A DNA stretch of 64,000 nt from Bacillus thuringiensis. Lineage in GTDB: Bacteria; Bacillota; Bacilli; Bacillales; Bacillaceae_G. Under the pieces are notes generated by a model. The model worked only from the letters and a program-made list of their open reading frames with translations. It made no database searches and had not been told where the DNA came from. The stretch lies in the NCBI RefSeq assembly GCF_022095615.2, contig NZ_CP155559.1, forward strand, positions 3,097,501 through 3,161,500, written 5' to 3'. This document shows positions 19,050 through 29,004 of the stretch, one piece after another; the stretch's first letter is position 1; each line of letters opens with the position of its first letter. The position numbers and the translations under genes were made by a program.

Positions 19050-19904
19050 TTACGCACCCCAATGCGATGGACGGGACAACAATTTCGGCAATTTCGTATG
19101 TTTATCCCCTCTCGCCGCATTAACTTGAACTTGCGTCAGAAAAATACTATTTGTAAAATCGACGCCGCGAATATCTGCATCTCGCAAATCTGCTCCGATG
19201 AGATCTGCTCCACGTAAGTCTGCGCCATTTAAGTTAGCAGCAATTAAGTATGCTCCTCTTAAATTCGCCCCTTGCAAATTTTTCTTTTTCAGATTTGCTC
19301 CCATAAGGTCTGCTCCGCGGTGAATGATTCGTTTCTTACGCGCAGCATTCATTTCCTTCCAGACTAATTCGCTCGTTTCTAAAAGAAGAATGTTCACTTC
19401 CGCTCTGTGTAATGGAACATTTATTTTCATTAACTCATCTGAACTTAAATTTGATAGGCGCTCCGTCTCTTCAATCGCTTTACTTAACTCTTTATGAATC
19501 GATTGTGTCGCCTGTAAAAGAATAGCCTCATTCAAATACCACAGTATTTCATGAAGCTGATGCATAATCGGAAAAGCATCATACATTTTTCTCGCATGCT
19601 TAGCATCTTTCCGCCAATCAATCCCGTTAAATGTAACTTGAGAAATTTTCTGCCCAGCGCCGAAACATTCAAATACTGTACAACCTTTATAACCTTTTTC
19701 TCTAAGATTTTTATGTATGCTACATTTAAAATCTGATTGTAAGTTGGAACATGGTTTACCACCATCTTTATTCACTGCGAAATCTACTGACGCTGCGAAC
19801 GGTAATGCTACACAGCATAAACCAAAACACTTTTCACAGTCTGCTTTTAAACTATTGTGATTTACATCCTCTTCTACATGAAAATAATCGTTATTATTAG
19901 TCAA
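19050..19904 (-). CDS. pentapeptide-repeat protein with N-terminal cysteine-rich domain
   Basis: The 284-residue protein has two parts. The N-terminal 100 residues carry a cysteine-rich pattern (CEKCFGLCC, KPCSNL, FKCSIH, GCTVFECFGAG), possibly metal-binding. The C-terminal part (about 210-275) is a run of A(D/N)LxG pentapeptides (GADLMGANLKKKNLQGANLR and onward), which fold into a right-handed beta-helix. Some such proteins mimic DNA and protect gyrase; nothing here ties this one to that role. The start is set at TTG 19904 because CTGGGGG lies 8 bases upstream. The longer in-frame TTG at 19949 has no ribosome site. Confidence 0.8.
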   Translation of the reverse strand: MTNNNDYFHVEEDVNHNSLKADCEKCFGLCCVALPFAASVDFAVNKDGGKPCSNLQSDFKCSIHKNLREKGYKGCTVFECFGAGQKISQVTFNGIDWRKDAKHARKMYDAFPIMHQLHEILWYLNEAILLQATQSIHKELSKAIEETERLSNLSSDELMKINVPLHRAEVNILLLETSELVWKEMNAARKKRIIHRGADLMGANLKKKNLQGANLRGAYLIAANLNGADLRGADLIGADLRDADIRGVDFTNSIFLTQVQVNAARGDKHTKLPKLLSRPSHWGA

Positions 19905-20099
19905 AATATATACCCCCAGTTGCCTTTCAACTATTCCATAATAATCCAACTATAGTAAATTATCAAATTTAAAATAAACGGGCATATTTCATTTCAAACA
20001 ACAACATAATCCTTTTATTTCTTTTCAATAAAAAAAGACTTCCACTACACTATCAATTATAATTAAATTAAGAACTTTCAAATAACAAGGAGGATTACT

Positions 20100-20276
20100 A
20101 TGGCACTACAAATGAAAACAAATTGTCAAATTTGCGATCAATCGCTCGAGCAAGATTCTGAAGCTTACATTTGCGTGTATGAATGTACATTTTGCGCACC
20201 GTGTACAGAAGAAAGACATAACGTTTGTCCAAACTGCGGCGGCGAGTTAGTACGTAGACCGAAAAAGAAACAATAA
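20100..20276 (+). CDS. DUF1272-type zinc-ribbon protein
   Basis: The 58-residue protein starts MALQMKTNCQICDQSL and holds four pairs of zinc-type cysteines: CQIC, CVYEC followed by CAPC, and CPNC. The pattern CPNCGGELVRRP near the end is the DUF1272 family signature. The ATG is preceded by AAGGAGG at 6 bases. The function of the family is unknown; the fold should bind one or two zinc ions. It is monocistronic, with a terminator starting at its stop codon. Confidence 0.85.
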   Translation: MALQMKTNCQICDQSLEQDSEAYICVYECTFCAPCTEERHNVCPNCGGELVRRPKKKQ

Positions 20277-20305
20277 AAAGCAAAGCGATATCGCTTTGCT
20301 TTTTA
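20276..20305 (+). terminator. terminator of the DUF1272 gene
   Basis: AAAAAGCAAAGCGATATCGCTTTGCTTTTT is a 30-base perfect palindrome ending in T residues; it begins at the stop codon. It can also act for the convergent lactonase gene. Confidence 0.88.
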
Positions 20306-20339
20306 TTGTTTTTGATATATAAATTCTACCGATCACAAC

Positions 20340-21407
20340 TTAAACATTTAAAAATTTAACACAAACAGGCTCTGGGACAACAACATCAGATTGGATAAGC
20401 GTTAGCTTACCTGTAGATTCATGTCTTGAAAATAGCACAAGATTATGCGACTTTTCATTTGTAGCAACAAGGAACTTTTCAGTAGGATCTAATACAAAGT
20501 CCCTCGGCCAATTTCCTTCTGTAGATGTATGTGCAACAAATGTAAGCTGACCTGAGTTTTGATCCACGCTGAAAATCGCAATACTATTATGACCACGATT
20601 ACCTGCATATACAAAACGGCCGTCTGATGAAATATGAATCGCACTTCCTTGACTATTTCCATCAAATTCTTCTGGAATGGTAGAAATATACTGTAATTCT
20701 GTAAACGTTCCCTCTGCTGGATTATATGTTAACACAATAACCTCTGAACTAAGCTCCGTCATCACATACGCATACTTTCCATTCGGGTGAAAAGTAATAT
20801 GTCTCGGGCCACTCCCTGGATTTACAGATAAACTATTCACTTCTGTTAATGTACTACCTTTTATATCATACGTAATTAATTTATCTATCCCTAAATCAAC
20901 ACCCACCACATATTTTTCATCAGGAGTATATCCCACGTAATGCGCATGTGGTTTTTCTTGTCTTTCTTTATTCGGACCTGAACCTTTATGCGTCATAATA
21001 GATGCGGCAGGATTTACAGTTCCATTTTCTTCATTTACTACGAAAGACTCAATCGTTCCTTTATGATAATTCGCTGTAACTACTGTATGATTTCCACTAT
21101 CAACACTCACATGACAAGGAGAAGCCCCTTCTACTACTTGTCTGTTTTCTACCTTTAGCTCTCCAGTTTTACTATCAATCGAATAAGCAGCTACACCACC
21201 AGATTCGCCTTCCTTAACAACGGAATAGAGATATTCATTATTTCGATTAATCGTTACATATGTAGGGTTATCCAGCTTGGCCGCAAGTGTTACATTACTA
21301 ATTTTTTTCGCTTCCGTGTCTAACGTAAACTTATATATTCCTTCACTATTTTCTTTCGTGTATGTTCCAACATATCCAATAAACTCTTTGTTATCCTTCA
21401 TTTTCAT
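20340..21407 (-). CDS. lactonase family protein, probable 6-phosphogluconolactonase
   Basis: This 355-residue seven-bladed beta-propeller protein is of the YbhE/Pgl type. Recurrent blade motifs are present (YVGTYTKENSEGIYKFTLD, ASPCHVSVDSGNHTVVTANYHKG, GSGPRHITFHPNGKYAYVMTELSSEVIV, WPRDFVLDPTEKFLVATNEKSHNL). Pgl hydrolyses 6-phosphogluconolactone, the step between Zwf and Gnd. It lies at the end of a gene series that contains zwf, gnd, tal, tkt and a gluconate kinase, which supports this role. The start shown has GAGAGGG upstream. The propeller family also includes cycloisomerases, but the context favours the lactonase. Confidence 0.82.
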   Translation of the reverse strand: MKMKDNKEFIGYVGTYTKENSEGIYKFTLDTEAKKISNVTLAAKLDNPTYVTINRNNEYLYSVVKEGESGGVAAYSIDSKTGELKVENRQVVEGASPCHVSVDSGNHTVVTANYHKGTIESFVVNEENGTVNPAASIMTHKGSGPNKERQEKPHAHYVGYTPDEKYVVGVDLGIDKLITYDIKGSTLTEVNSLSVNPGSGPRHITFHPNGKYAYVMTELSSEVIVLTYNPAEGTFTELQYISTIPEEFDGNSQGSAIHISSDGRFVYAGNRGHNSIAIFSVDQNSGQLTFVAHTSTEGNWPRDFVLDPTEKFLVATNEKSHNLVLFSRHESTGKLTLIQSDVVVPEPVCVKFLNV

Positions 21408-21527
21408 AACCCTCTCTCCCTATATTTTTCGTTCATCATACTTCTTAAAATATTTTATGTTGAAAGAGTATCCTAAAAAATCGGAGTACCTCTTTATACG
21501 TTACCATATTTTCTTGTTAAATAGCCT

Positions 21528-23069
21528 TTAAACCCACTTTTTTTGGTACGCCGCTATACTTTCATATTCTTCTTCCAAGTGACGAGACAGACGAATATAG
21601 ATTGGTGTTAAATCTTTATATTTTTCTACACTTTCCATGTTTGGCTCATGATGAAAATCTGCACCTACCATTTCAGAAACTACGCATAATGTATCTATTT
21701 CACCTAAACTATATAAACCGAGGATTGCAGCTCCTAAGCAAGAGCTTTCAAAACTTTCCGGAACATATACATCTTGATGAAAAATATCTGCCATCATCTG
21801 TCTCCAAAGTTCCGACCTTGCAAAACCACCTGTCGCTTGAATTTTTTTCGGTTCGCCAATTAGTTCTTTTAACGCAAGAAGAACTGTATACAAGTTATAA
21901 ATGATTCCCTCTAAAACAGCACGTATCAGATGCTCTTTCTTATGATGTAGCCCAAGCCCAAAGAAAGATCCCCGCGCATTCGCATTCCATAAAGGTGCTC
22001 TTTCACCGGCTAAATACGGATGAAATAATAAACCATCAGATCCAGGATTCACTTTTGCTGCTATTTCCGTAAGCACTTCATATGGATCTTTTCCTAAACG
22101 CTGCGCATGCTCAACTTCTAACGTACATAATTGATCGCGAACCCACCTAAAAATCATACCACCATTATTAACCGGTCCTCCAATTACCCAAAGATCCTCA
22201 GTTAACGCATAACAAAAAGTCCTCCCCTTCGGATCCGTTACAGGCCGATTTGTTACAACTCGCACCGCACCGCTCGTACCAATTGTAATAGCAACTACTC
22301 CAGGTTCTATTGCATTTACACCTAAATTCGATAGTACTCCATCACTCGCACCGACTATAAAAGGAGTAGTAACAAGTACATTCATCTCTTTTGCAAGCTC
22401 TTCATCTATCCCTCTTAAACTGTGCGTCGTTGGAACAACTGTAGATAGCTTTTCATCTGTAATTCCTGCAACACGCAAGGCTTCTTCATCCCATTTTAAA
22501 GATTTCAAATTGAACATTCCTGTTGCTGATGCAATAGAATAATCAATTACATATTCCTTAAATAACTTATAGAAAACATACTCTTTAATAGAGATGAATT
22601 TATAGCTCTTTGCAAACAACTCAGCATGTTCATTCTTAAGCCAAACTAATTTCGAAAGTGGTGACATAGGGTGGATTGGTGTTCCAGTACGAAGGTAAAT
22701 TTCATGACCATTCATATCATTCTTTATTTTTTCTGCCCAGCTTGCGCTTCTATTATCTGCCCAAGTGATACATCTCGTTAACGGCTTCCCTGCTTCGTCT
22801 ACAGCAATGACACTATGCATTGCCGAACTAAAAGAAACACAAAGAATATCAACTGGCTGCACATTACTTGATTGTATAGTTTCTTTAATCGTATGTATGA
22901 CCGCTTGAAAAATCTCTTCTGGATCTTGTTCTGCTGTTTCTGGTGCGGGAGAATATAAAGGGTATTCAATCCCATGACTTGTAATAACTGATCCATCAAT
23001 CGAAAACAAAACTGATTTTGTACTAGTTGTTCCAATATCTACACCGATCATATATTTCGAGCTCACCAT
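21528..23069 (-). CDS. gntK: gluconate kinase (FGGY family)
   Basis: The 513-residue FGGY kinase has the N-terminal phosphate loop MIGVDIGTTSTKSVLF and the C-terminal nucleotide site (ATGGFARSELWRQMMADIFHQDV). It also has the family motif VEHAQRLGKDPYEVLTEIAAKVNPGSDGLLFHPYLAGERAPLWN. This is the Bacillus GntK type that phosphorylates gluconate to 6-phosphogluconate, feeding Gnd. Length is typical. It follows tal in the same direction but is separated from it by a strong hairpin with a T run, so it may be transcribed partly on its own. FGGY kinases can be misassigned between sugars; the neighbours favour gluconate. Confidence 0.85.
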   Translation of the reverse strand: MVSSKYMIGVDIGTTSTKSVLFSIDGSVITSHGIEYPLYSPAPETAEQDPEEIFQAVIHTIKETIQSSNVQPVDILCVSFSSAMHSVIAVDEAGKPLTRCITWADNRSASWAEKIKNDMNGHEIYLRTGTPIHPMSPLSKLVWLKNEHAELFAKSYKFISIKEYVFYKLFKEYVIDYSIASATGMFNLKSLKWDEEALRVAGITDEKLSTVVPTTHSLRGIDEELAKEMNVLVTTPFIVGASDGVLSNLGVNAIEPGVVAITIGTSGAVRVVTNRPVTDPKGRTFCYALTEDLWVIGGPVNNGGMIFRWVRDQLCTLEVEHAQRLGKDPYEVLTEIAAKVNPGSDGLLFHPYLAGERAPLWNANARGSFFGLGLHHKKEHLIRAVLEGIIYNLYTVLLALKELIGEPKKIQATGGFARSELWRQMMADIFHQDVYVPESFESSCLGAAILGLYSLGEIDTLCVVSEMVGADFHHEPNMESVEKYKDLTPIYIRLSRHLEEEYESIAAYQKKWV

Positions 23070-23125
23070 GTAACCCCTTTCAAATTATTCCTATAACAAA
23101 AGAGCACTCTGATTTTGATTTATAC

Positions 23126-23181
23126 AAAAAAGACTCTCCCTTATGAGAGCTACGTTTTAATAAACTACACTCTCATAAGGG
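23126..23181 (-). terminator. hairpin between tal and gluconate kinase
   Basis: CCCTTATGAGAG and CTCTCATAAGGG form a 12-bp perfect stem. On the minus strand it is followed by AGAGTCTTTTTT, so it can end or attenuate the tkt-gnd-tal transcript before the gluconate kinase gene. Confidence 0.75.
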
Positions 23182-23333
23182 GGTCCTTCTCATAACCATT
23201 GTGCTATTCTGAGTTCCTTTTCATATTGCTGCTTTCACGTAATAAGATGCCAAACTCGAGATTAAGTTTATAGGATGAAGTTACATAGAGATTGGCCCTC
23301 TCGTGAAAAAGAAATTGGTGAAACTTTACTTCA

Positions 23334-24002
23334 TTATAACTTAGGCGCTTTCGCCCAATCCGCAGCAAACTTTTCAATACCTTGATCTGTTAATGGATGC
23401 ATAGCAAGTTGTTCAATTACTTTATAAGGAATTGTTGCAATGTGAGCACCTGCCATCGCTACACGCGTTACATGATCTGGGTGTCTAACAGAAGCCGCAA
23501 TAATTTGTGTATCTAATTGATGAACCTCGAATAATTCAGCAATTTTAGCAACTAATAGTACACCATCTTCAGAAATATCATCTAAACGTCCTAAAAATGG
23601 AGAAACGTATGTTGCACCTGCTCGGGCTGCTAAAAGTGCTTGGTTCACAGTGAAAATAAGTGTAACGTTCGTTTTCACACCTTTTTCAGTAAGATAGCGA
23701 CAAGCTTCTAATCCTGCTAGCGTCATTGGGAGTTTTATCGTGACATTTTTATCTCCACCGTTAATTTTAATTAACTCTTCTGCTTGAGTAATCATTTCTT
23801 CAGCAGTAACAGCATCTGGCGTTACTTCTGCCGAAACAGACTCAACTTTAGGTACTGCCTGACAAATTTCTGCGATACGGTCTTCAAACTTAACGCCCTC
23901 TTTTGCTACTAAAGAAGGATTCGTTGTAACACCAGCTAAAACTCCAAGTTTATATGCTTTTTTTATGTCCTCAAGATTTGCAGTATCAATAAAAAATTTC
24001 AT
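23334..24002 (-). CDS. tal: transaldolase (short, FSA/TalC type)
   Basis: The 222-residue enzyme begins [36 protein letters not shown], the signature of the short transaldolase/fructose-6-phosphate aldolase group. The Schiff-base lysine is in NVTIKLPMT (about residue 91). Transaldolase exchanges three-carbon units between sugar phosphates in the non-oxidative pentose-phosphate pathway. It is downstream of gnd and tkt on the same strand, consistent with an operon. The gnd-tal gap is filled by a shortened bcr1 element. TalC and FSA are close relatives; the pentose-phosphate context supports transaldolase. Confidence 0.9.
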   Translation of the reverse strand: MKFFIDTANLEDIKKAYKLGVLAGVTTNPSLVAKEGVKFEDRIAEICQAVPKVESVSAEVTPDAVTAEEMITQAEELIKINGGDKNVTIKLPMTLAGLEACRYLTEKGVKTNVTLIFTVNQALLAARAGATYVSPFLGRLDDISEDGVLLVAKIAELFEVHQLDTQIIAASVRHPDHVTRVAMAGAHIATIPYKVIEQLAMHPLTDQGIEKFAADWAKAPKL

Positions 24003-24055
24003 GATTAATTCCCTCCAGTTTTTAAACGTTGATGAGTTACATGTTTAATATGCTT

Positions 24056-24139
24056 ATCCCGCTATTTGCCGGGCAGTAAGCCCCCGATTGGTTCAACTAA
24101 TAATCAGTGTGGGGTGAAGCCCCCACTGATTACAGTTTC
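24056..24139 (-). repeat. bcr1-type repeat, internally deleted copy, between gnd and tal
   Basis: The ends match the full-length element at 31797-31947 in reverse orientation: CCCGCTATTTGCCGGGCAGTAAG at one end, and CCACTGATTACAGTTTCACT at the other. About 67 bases of the centre are missing. The flanks are CTTAT and TTTAT, near-identical target duplications. The TTA complementary to the gnd stop codon lies inside the right-hand flank, so the element sits exactly at the end of gnd. Confidence 0.8.
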
Positions 24140-24142
24140 ACT

Positions 24143-25036
24143 TTATTTCTTTTCTACTGCATGTCCGCCAAATTCATTGCGCAGAGCTGCTACTACTTTT
24201 CCTGTAAATGTATCATTGTCTAATGAGCGGTAGCGCATTAATAGAGACATTGCGATAACAGGAGTTGCTGTTTGAAGGTCTAATGCTGTTTCTACTGTCC
24301 ATTTCCCTTCACCAGAAGAATGCATAACTCCCTTAATTTCATCCAGTTTCGCATCTTTAGAAAATGCATTTTCAGTTAATTCCATTAACCATGAACGGAT
24401 TACTGAACCGTTATTCCATACTCTTGATACTTTTTCATAATCGTAGTCAAATTCACTTTTCTCTAGGATCTCAAACCCTTCACCAATAGCAGCCATCATG
24501 CCGTATTCAATTCCGTTGTGAACCATTTTTAAGAAGTGACCACTACCAGCTTTTCCAGCGTATAAGTATCCATTTTCTACAGCTGTATCACGGAAGATAG
24601 GTTCAACGATGTCCCAAGCTTCTTGATCTCCTCCGATCATGTAACAAGCACCATTACGAGCGCCTTCCATTCCGCCAGAAGTTCCTGCATCCATAAAGTG
24701 AATACCATCTTTCTTTAGTTGCTCATATCGGCGGATAGACTCTTTATAATGTGAATTACCCGCTTCAATTAAAATATCTCCTTTTGATAAAAGTGGTGTA
24801 ACCTCATCAATAACAGAATCAACAACAGCGTGTGGTACCATAACCCAAAGAATTCTTGGTGATTGTAATGACTGAACAAGTTCACTTAAACTAGATGTAC
24901 CTGTAGCCCCGTACTCTTTCATTTCTTCTACTGCGCTCGTATTTAAATCAAACGCTGCTACTTCATGCTTATGATCCATTAAATTCTTCCCTAAATTTAA
25001 TCCCATTTTACCTAAACCAATTAATCCTACTTGCAT
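24143..25036 (-). CDS. gnd: 6-phosphogluconate dehydrogenase, decarboxylating (short, NAD-type)
   Basis: The 297-residue enzyme starts MQVGLIGLGKMGLNLGKNLMDHKHEVAAFDLN, a GxGxMG dinucleotide fold. It contains the catalytic DAGTSGGMEGARNGACYMIGG and the lysine helix GSGHFLKMVHNGIEYGMM. At about 300 residues it belongs to the shorter (YqeC/GndA-like) group, usually NAD-dependent, rather than the 470-residue NADP form. It converts 6-phosphogluconate to ribulose-5-phosphate. The ATG at 25036 is chosen because GAGGAGGA lies 8 bases upstream. It lies between tkt and tal in the pentose-phosphate cluster. Confidence 0.9.
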   Translation of the reverse strand: MQVGLIGLGKMGLNLGKNLMDHKHEVAAFDLNTSAVEEMKEYGATGTSSLSELVQSLQSPRILWVMVPHAVVDSVIDEVTPLLSKGDILIEAGNSHYKESIRRYEQLKKDGIHFMDAGTSGGMEGARNGACYMIGGDQEAWDIVEPIFRDTAVENGYLYAGKAGSGHFLKMVHNGIEYGMMAAIGEGFEILEKSEFDYDYEKVSRVWNNGSVIRSWLMELTENAFSKDAKLDEIKGVMHSSGEGKWTVETALDLQTATPVIAMSLLMRYRSLDNDTFTGKVVAALRNEFGGHAVEKK

Positions 25037-25140
25037 AATATAATTCCTCCTCAAATCATCTTTTATTAAAAATTCAATACACTACGATTTTGAATACCTT
25101 TCAGTATCGATAAATCCAGAAAGGTATTCACAGTCATAGC

Positions 25141-27135
25141 TTAAGAATTCAGTACACTTTTTGTAATCTGAACAACATTTTCTGTCGTAAATCCAAATAG
25201 ATTCATGACTTCAGCTCCAGTTCCTGAAGCTCCAAATGTTTCAATCGATAATATTTTTCCTTCTTGTCCTACATAACGCTCCCATCCAAGAGATACACCC
25301 ATCTCAAGCGATACTCGTTTCGTTACAGAAGACGGAAGAACAGATTCTTTATATTCTTTCGATTGGCGATCGAATAATTCCCAGCTCGGCATTGCAACGA
25401 TGCGAACAGAAACTTGTTCTTCTTCTAGTTTCTGTTTTGCACTAGCAGCTAAGGATACTTCTGAACCTGTCGCAATTAAAATCACATCCGGATTTTCATT
25501 TGTTTGCGTTAGTACATAAGCTCCTTTAGAAAGATTTTCTATGTTTACTTTCGTTTCATTAAACACCGGTAGATTTTGACGACTAAGTACTAAAACAACT
25601 GGACCATCCGTTTGCTGTAATGCATACGCCCACGCGCTCGCTGTTTCATTTGCATCTGACGGGCGGATAACTGTTAAACCAGGAATTGCCCGAAGAGCTG
25701 CCAAGTGCTCGATTGGTTCATGCGTTGGACCATCTTCTCCTACAGCGATCGAATCATGTGTGAATACGTACGTTACAGGTAACTTTTGCAACGCAGCGAG
25801 TCGAATAGATGGACGAAGGTAATCATTAAATACAAAGAATGTACTTACAAAAGGTTTTACTCCTCCATGAAGAGCCAGTCCATTCGCTGCCGCTCCCATT
25901 GCATGTTCACGTACACCGAAGTATATATTTCGGCCAGCATACGATTCTACTGCATACACTGCTTCACCTTTTATATCTGTCATCGTAGAATGAGAAAGAT
26001 CCGCACTTCCACCGAAAATAGAAGGAATCGTTTTCACATAATGATTAATAGCTTCCCCACTTGCAACACGAGTGGAAATCGTTTTTTCAGTATCAAAGGA
26101 TAGAATGTCTTTCGCTTCGATTAAAACCTCACCTGTAATCGCTTTTTCTAATTCATCTGCTAGTGCAGAATTCGATTCTCTGTATAAATTGAAATGCTCA
26201 TTCCATTCGTTCTCTTTTTCAATACCTTTTTGTTTCAAATCATTAAAATGAGCTGTTACTTCTTCAGGCACAAAGAAGTCTTCCTCATAATGCCAACCAT
26301 ACACTTGTTTTGTCGCTGTTGCTTCTTCTACTCCAAGCGGGTTACCATGTGCTTTGTTCGTTCCAGCAACTTTTGGACTTCCATAACCTATAATGGTTCT
26401 AATTTCTATAAGAGTAGGTTGATCCGTATTGTCTTTCGCTAATTGAATAGCTTTTGTAATAGCCTCAACATCGTTTCCATCCTCAACTCTTACATATTGC
26501 CAATGTGCAGATTCTACCCTTTTCTGAATATCTTCAGAAAAAGCAATGTTTAATTCACCATCAAGTGAAATTTCATTTGAATCATACAGTACAATTAACT
26601 TGCCAAGTTTCATATGCCCTGCCATCGACATCGCTTCATAAGCGACACCCTCCATTAAGTCACCGTCTCCAACTAAAGCGTACGTATTATGATCTATAAT
26701 AGAGTGACTATCCTTATTGAACTTCGCTGCTAAATGCGCTTCTGCCATTGCCATTCCGACAGCATTTGCAATCCCTTGTCCTAACGGTCCTGTAGTCGCT
26801 TCAACTCCAGAAGTATGACCAAACTCAGGATGTCCTGGTGTTTTACTATTTAACTTTCTGAAGCTTTTCAAGTCATCAATTGAAACGTCATATCCAGCTA
26901 AATGAAGTAAGCTATATAGTAGGCTCGATCCGTGTCCCGCTGATAAAACGAATCGATCACGGTTAAACCATTTTGGATGATTAGGATTATGATTTAAATG
27001 ATTCGCCCATAATGCATAAGCCATCGGTGCTGCTCCCATCGGAAGACCTGGATGACCTGAATTTGCCGCATTAATAGCATCAATTGATAACGTACGAAGT
27101 GTATTCACTGCTAATTGATTTATGTTTTGTGTCAT
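25141..27135 (-). CDS. tkt: transketolase
   Basis: The 664-residue enzyme has all the expected landmarks. [28 protein letters not shown] is at the N-terminus. The thiamine-diphosphate motif is [38 protein letters not shown]. The pyrimidine-domain stretch is [24 protein letters not shown], with [20 protein letters not shown]. It moves two-carbon units in the pentose-phosphate pathway. ATG at 27135 is preceded by GGGGGA, whereas the longer reading overlaps zwf's end and lacks a ribosome site. It begins 35 bp after zwf in the same direction. It may be a second copy in the genome, which I cannot check. Confidence 0.93.
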   Translation of the reverse strand: MTQNINQLAVNTLRTLSIDAINAANSGHPGLPMGAAPMAYALWANHLNHNPNHPKWFNRDRFVLSAGHGSSLLYSLLHLAGYDVSIDDLKSFRKLNSKTPGHPEFGHTSGVEATTGPLGQGIANAVGMAMAEAHLAAKFNKDSHSIIDHNTYALVGDGDLMEGVAYEAMSMAGHMKLGKLIVLYDSNEISLDGELNIAFSEDIQKRVESAHWQYVRVEDGNDVEAITKAIQLAKDNTDQPTLIEIRTIIGYGSPKVAGTNKAHGNPLGVEEATATKQVYGWHYEEDFFVPEEVTAHFNDLKQKGIEKENEWNEHFNLYRESNSALADELEKAITGEVLIEAKDILSFDTEKTISTRVASGEAINHYVKTIPSIFGGSADLSHSTMTDIKGEAVYAVESYAGRNIYFGVREHAMGAAANGLALHGGVKPFVSTFFVFNDYLRPSIRLAALQKLPVTYVFTHDSIAVGEDGPTHEPIEHLAALRAIPGLTVIRPSDANETASAWAYALQQTDGPVVLVLSRQNLPVFNETKVNIENLSKGAYVLTQTNENPDVILIATGSEVSLAASAKQKLEEEQVSVRIVAMPSWELFDRQSKEYKESVLPSSVTKRVSLEMGVSLGWERYVGQEGKILSIETFGASGTGAEVMNLFGFTTENVVQITKSVLNS

Positions 27136-27170
27136 AGTAATCGTCCCCCTAAGTACTTTCATGAAAGTAC

Positions 27171-28655
27171 TTATTTTTCCGTTTCTTGATCTAACCACCA
27201 TTTAAATCCACTTTCTTGCAATAATTCATTCGACGCATCTGGACCATATGAACCAGATTCATATTCATGAAGTGGTAATAAGTTCTCCTCGAATGCTTCA
27301 AGAATTGGTTGTACCCATTCCCATGACAATTCAACTTCTCTCCAGTGTGCAAAGAATGTAGCGTCTCCACTCACAGCATCATGAATGAGTCTTTCATACG
27401 CTTCAGGTACTCCCACATCCGCTTGCTCGCAAGTAAAGTTAATACGCATCGGTTCAATCTCTCCATTTTTCAATGGATTTTTACTATTTAACTGTAATGA
27501 AACATTTTCACCTGGGCTAATTTCAATTATTAATAAGTTAGGTTCTGCATTTGGGTTATTATCTTGATATTGCTGTTTTAACGTATTTTTAAATTCGATT
27601 ACAATACGAGTAGACTTTTCTTTCATTCTTTTACCTGTTCGTATATAGAAGGGAACATCAGTCCAAAATGGATTATCGATCCACAAGCGAGCAGTAACAA
27701 ATGTGTCTATGTTAGAAGCAGGATTTACTCCAGGCTCCTCTTTATACGCTACAACTTGCCCACCTTTTATCTCTCCTGAAGAGTATTGACCGCGAATGAT
27801 ATGCTTCTGAACGTCTTCTTTTTTCACTTTACGAAGCGTCTCCATTACCTTTCGCTTTTCCTCTCGAATTTCACATGCGTTAATTTTTTCCGGCAGATTC
27901 ATAGCAGTCATCATTAATATTTGTAACATGTGATTTTGAACCATATCACGAATGGCTCCGGCGTGATCATAATATCCGGCTCTTTCTTCAACCCCAACCG
28001 TTTCACTTGCTGTGATTTGTACATTTGCTATATGTTCTTTGTTCCAAATCGATTGGAGAACAGGATTTGCAAATTCTAGTGCTTCAAGGTTTTGAATCAT
28101 CGGTTTACCCAAATAATGATCAATACGGTATATCTCGTCTTCTTCAAACGTGCGACTAAGCTTATCATTAAGCTCACGAGCAGATGTAAGGTCGTGCCCA
28201 AACGGTTTCTCAATCATTAGGCGTTTCCATCCATCCGTTTTATCAAGTCCGCTTTCCTTAATATTTAAAGCAATGGTCTCGAAAAATTCAGGTGCAACGG
28301 AAAGATAGAACATTCTATTACCTTTTATATGTAGTTCCTCTTCCCTTTCACGAACGACTTGTAATAACCTCTCATAGTCTTCCGGCTTACTCACATCTAA
28401 TGGACAATAACGAAAATTATCTAAAAAACCTTCGAGCTCTGGAGTACCTTCTTCTCTATGACGGGAAAACGTCTCTATTGATTCTTGTATTCTTTTTTGA
28501 AAATCTATATGAGATACTTCACGTCTTCCAAGCCCAATAACGGATATTTGCTTTGGAAGCTTTTGATCTCTATATAAGTTATATAGTGCGGGGTAAATTT
28601 TGCGTTTCGCTAAGTCCCCTGTCGCTCCAAATAAAACAAAGGTCATTGATTCCAA
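27171..28655 (-). CDS. zwf: glucose-6-phosphate 1-dehydrogenase
   Basis: The 494-residue enzyme has the NADP fold [22 protein letters not shown] at the N-terminus, [15 protein letters not shown], and the active-site [17 protein letters not shown], all diagnostic for Zwf. It catalyses the first step of the oxidative pentose-phosphate pathway and supplies NADPH. It opens the run zwf-tkt-gnd-tal-gntK-lactonase on the minus strand. ATG with GAGGGGGA upstream. A truncated second copy of its N-terminal third lies 350 bp upstream. Confidence 0.95.
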   Translation of the reverse strand: MESMTFVLFGATGDLAKRKIYPALYNLYRDQKLPKQISVIGLGRREVSHIDFQKRIQESIETFSRHREEGTPELEGFLDNFRYCPLDVSKPEDYERLLQVVREREEELHIKGNRMFYLSVAPEFFETIALNIKESGLDKTDGWKRLMIEKPFGHDLTSARELNDKLSRTFEEDEIYRIDHYLGKPMIQNLEALEFANPVLQSIWNKEHIANVQITASETVGVEERAGYYDHAGAIRDMVQNHMLQILMMTAMNLPEKINACEIREEKRKVMETLRKVKKEDVQKHIIRGQYSSGEIKGGQVVAYKEEPGVNPASNIDTFVTARLWIDNPFWTDVPFYIRTGKRMKEKSTRIVIEFKNTLKQQYQDNNPNAEPNLLIIEISPGENVSLQLNSKNPLKNGEIEPMRINFTCEQADVGVPEAYERLIHDAVSGDATFFAHWREVELSWEWVQPILEAFEENLLPLHEYESGSYGPDASNELLQESGFKWWLDQETEK

Positions 28656-29004
28656 TTTTAGTCCCCCTCTTGTTGTATAATCCTGGTCAATATATTAGAA
28701 ATGAATTGTACAGAAGCCCATGTTTTATAAAAAACAAAGAGTTATCAAATTCCAATTCTTTTTTATACCTTTCGCTTTCTAATTGTCCCCAATATTAATA
28801 GTGCCAATTCAAAGCATTTCTACTACAACTTACTTATTTATCGAACTTAACAAACTAATATATATCAAATTACTTTTAGTAATCAAATAACCTTACGTCT
28901 AGTATATTAACTATATAAATTACTATCGTCAATAAAAATGTCTCGAAATAAAGATTCTTTATTTCACAATATTTTTTTTGTGTATTCCTAGTTACCATTC
29001 ATTT
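28656..29004. other. 349-bp AT-rich gap between zwf and the truncated zwf copy
   Basis: I see no ORF with a ribosome site and no strong hairpin. It should hold the zwf promoter. If the truncated copy arose by duplication, its missing C-terminal part would have lain here, but no zwf-like frame was recognised. Confidence 0.4.

Noticed and set aside
19905..19949. Longer TTG start for the pentapeptide-repeat protein
   Set aside because: No ribosome site precedes 19949, whereas CTGGGGG is well placed for the TTG at 19904.
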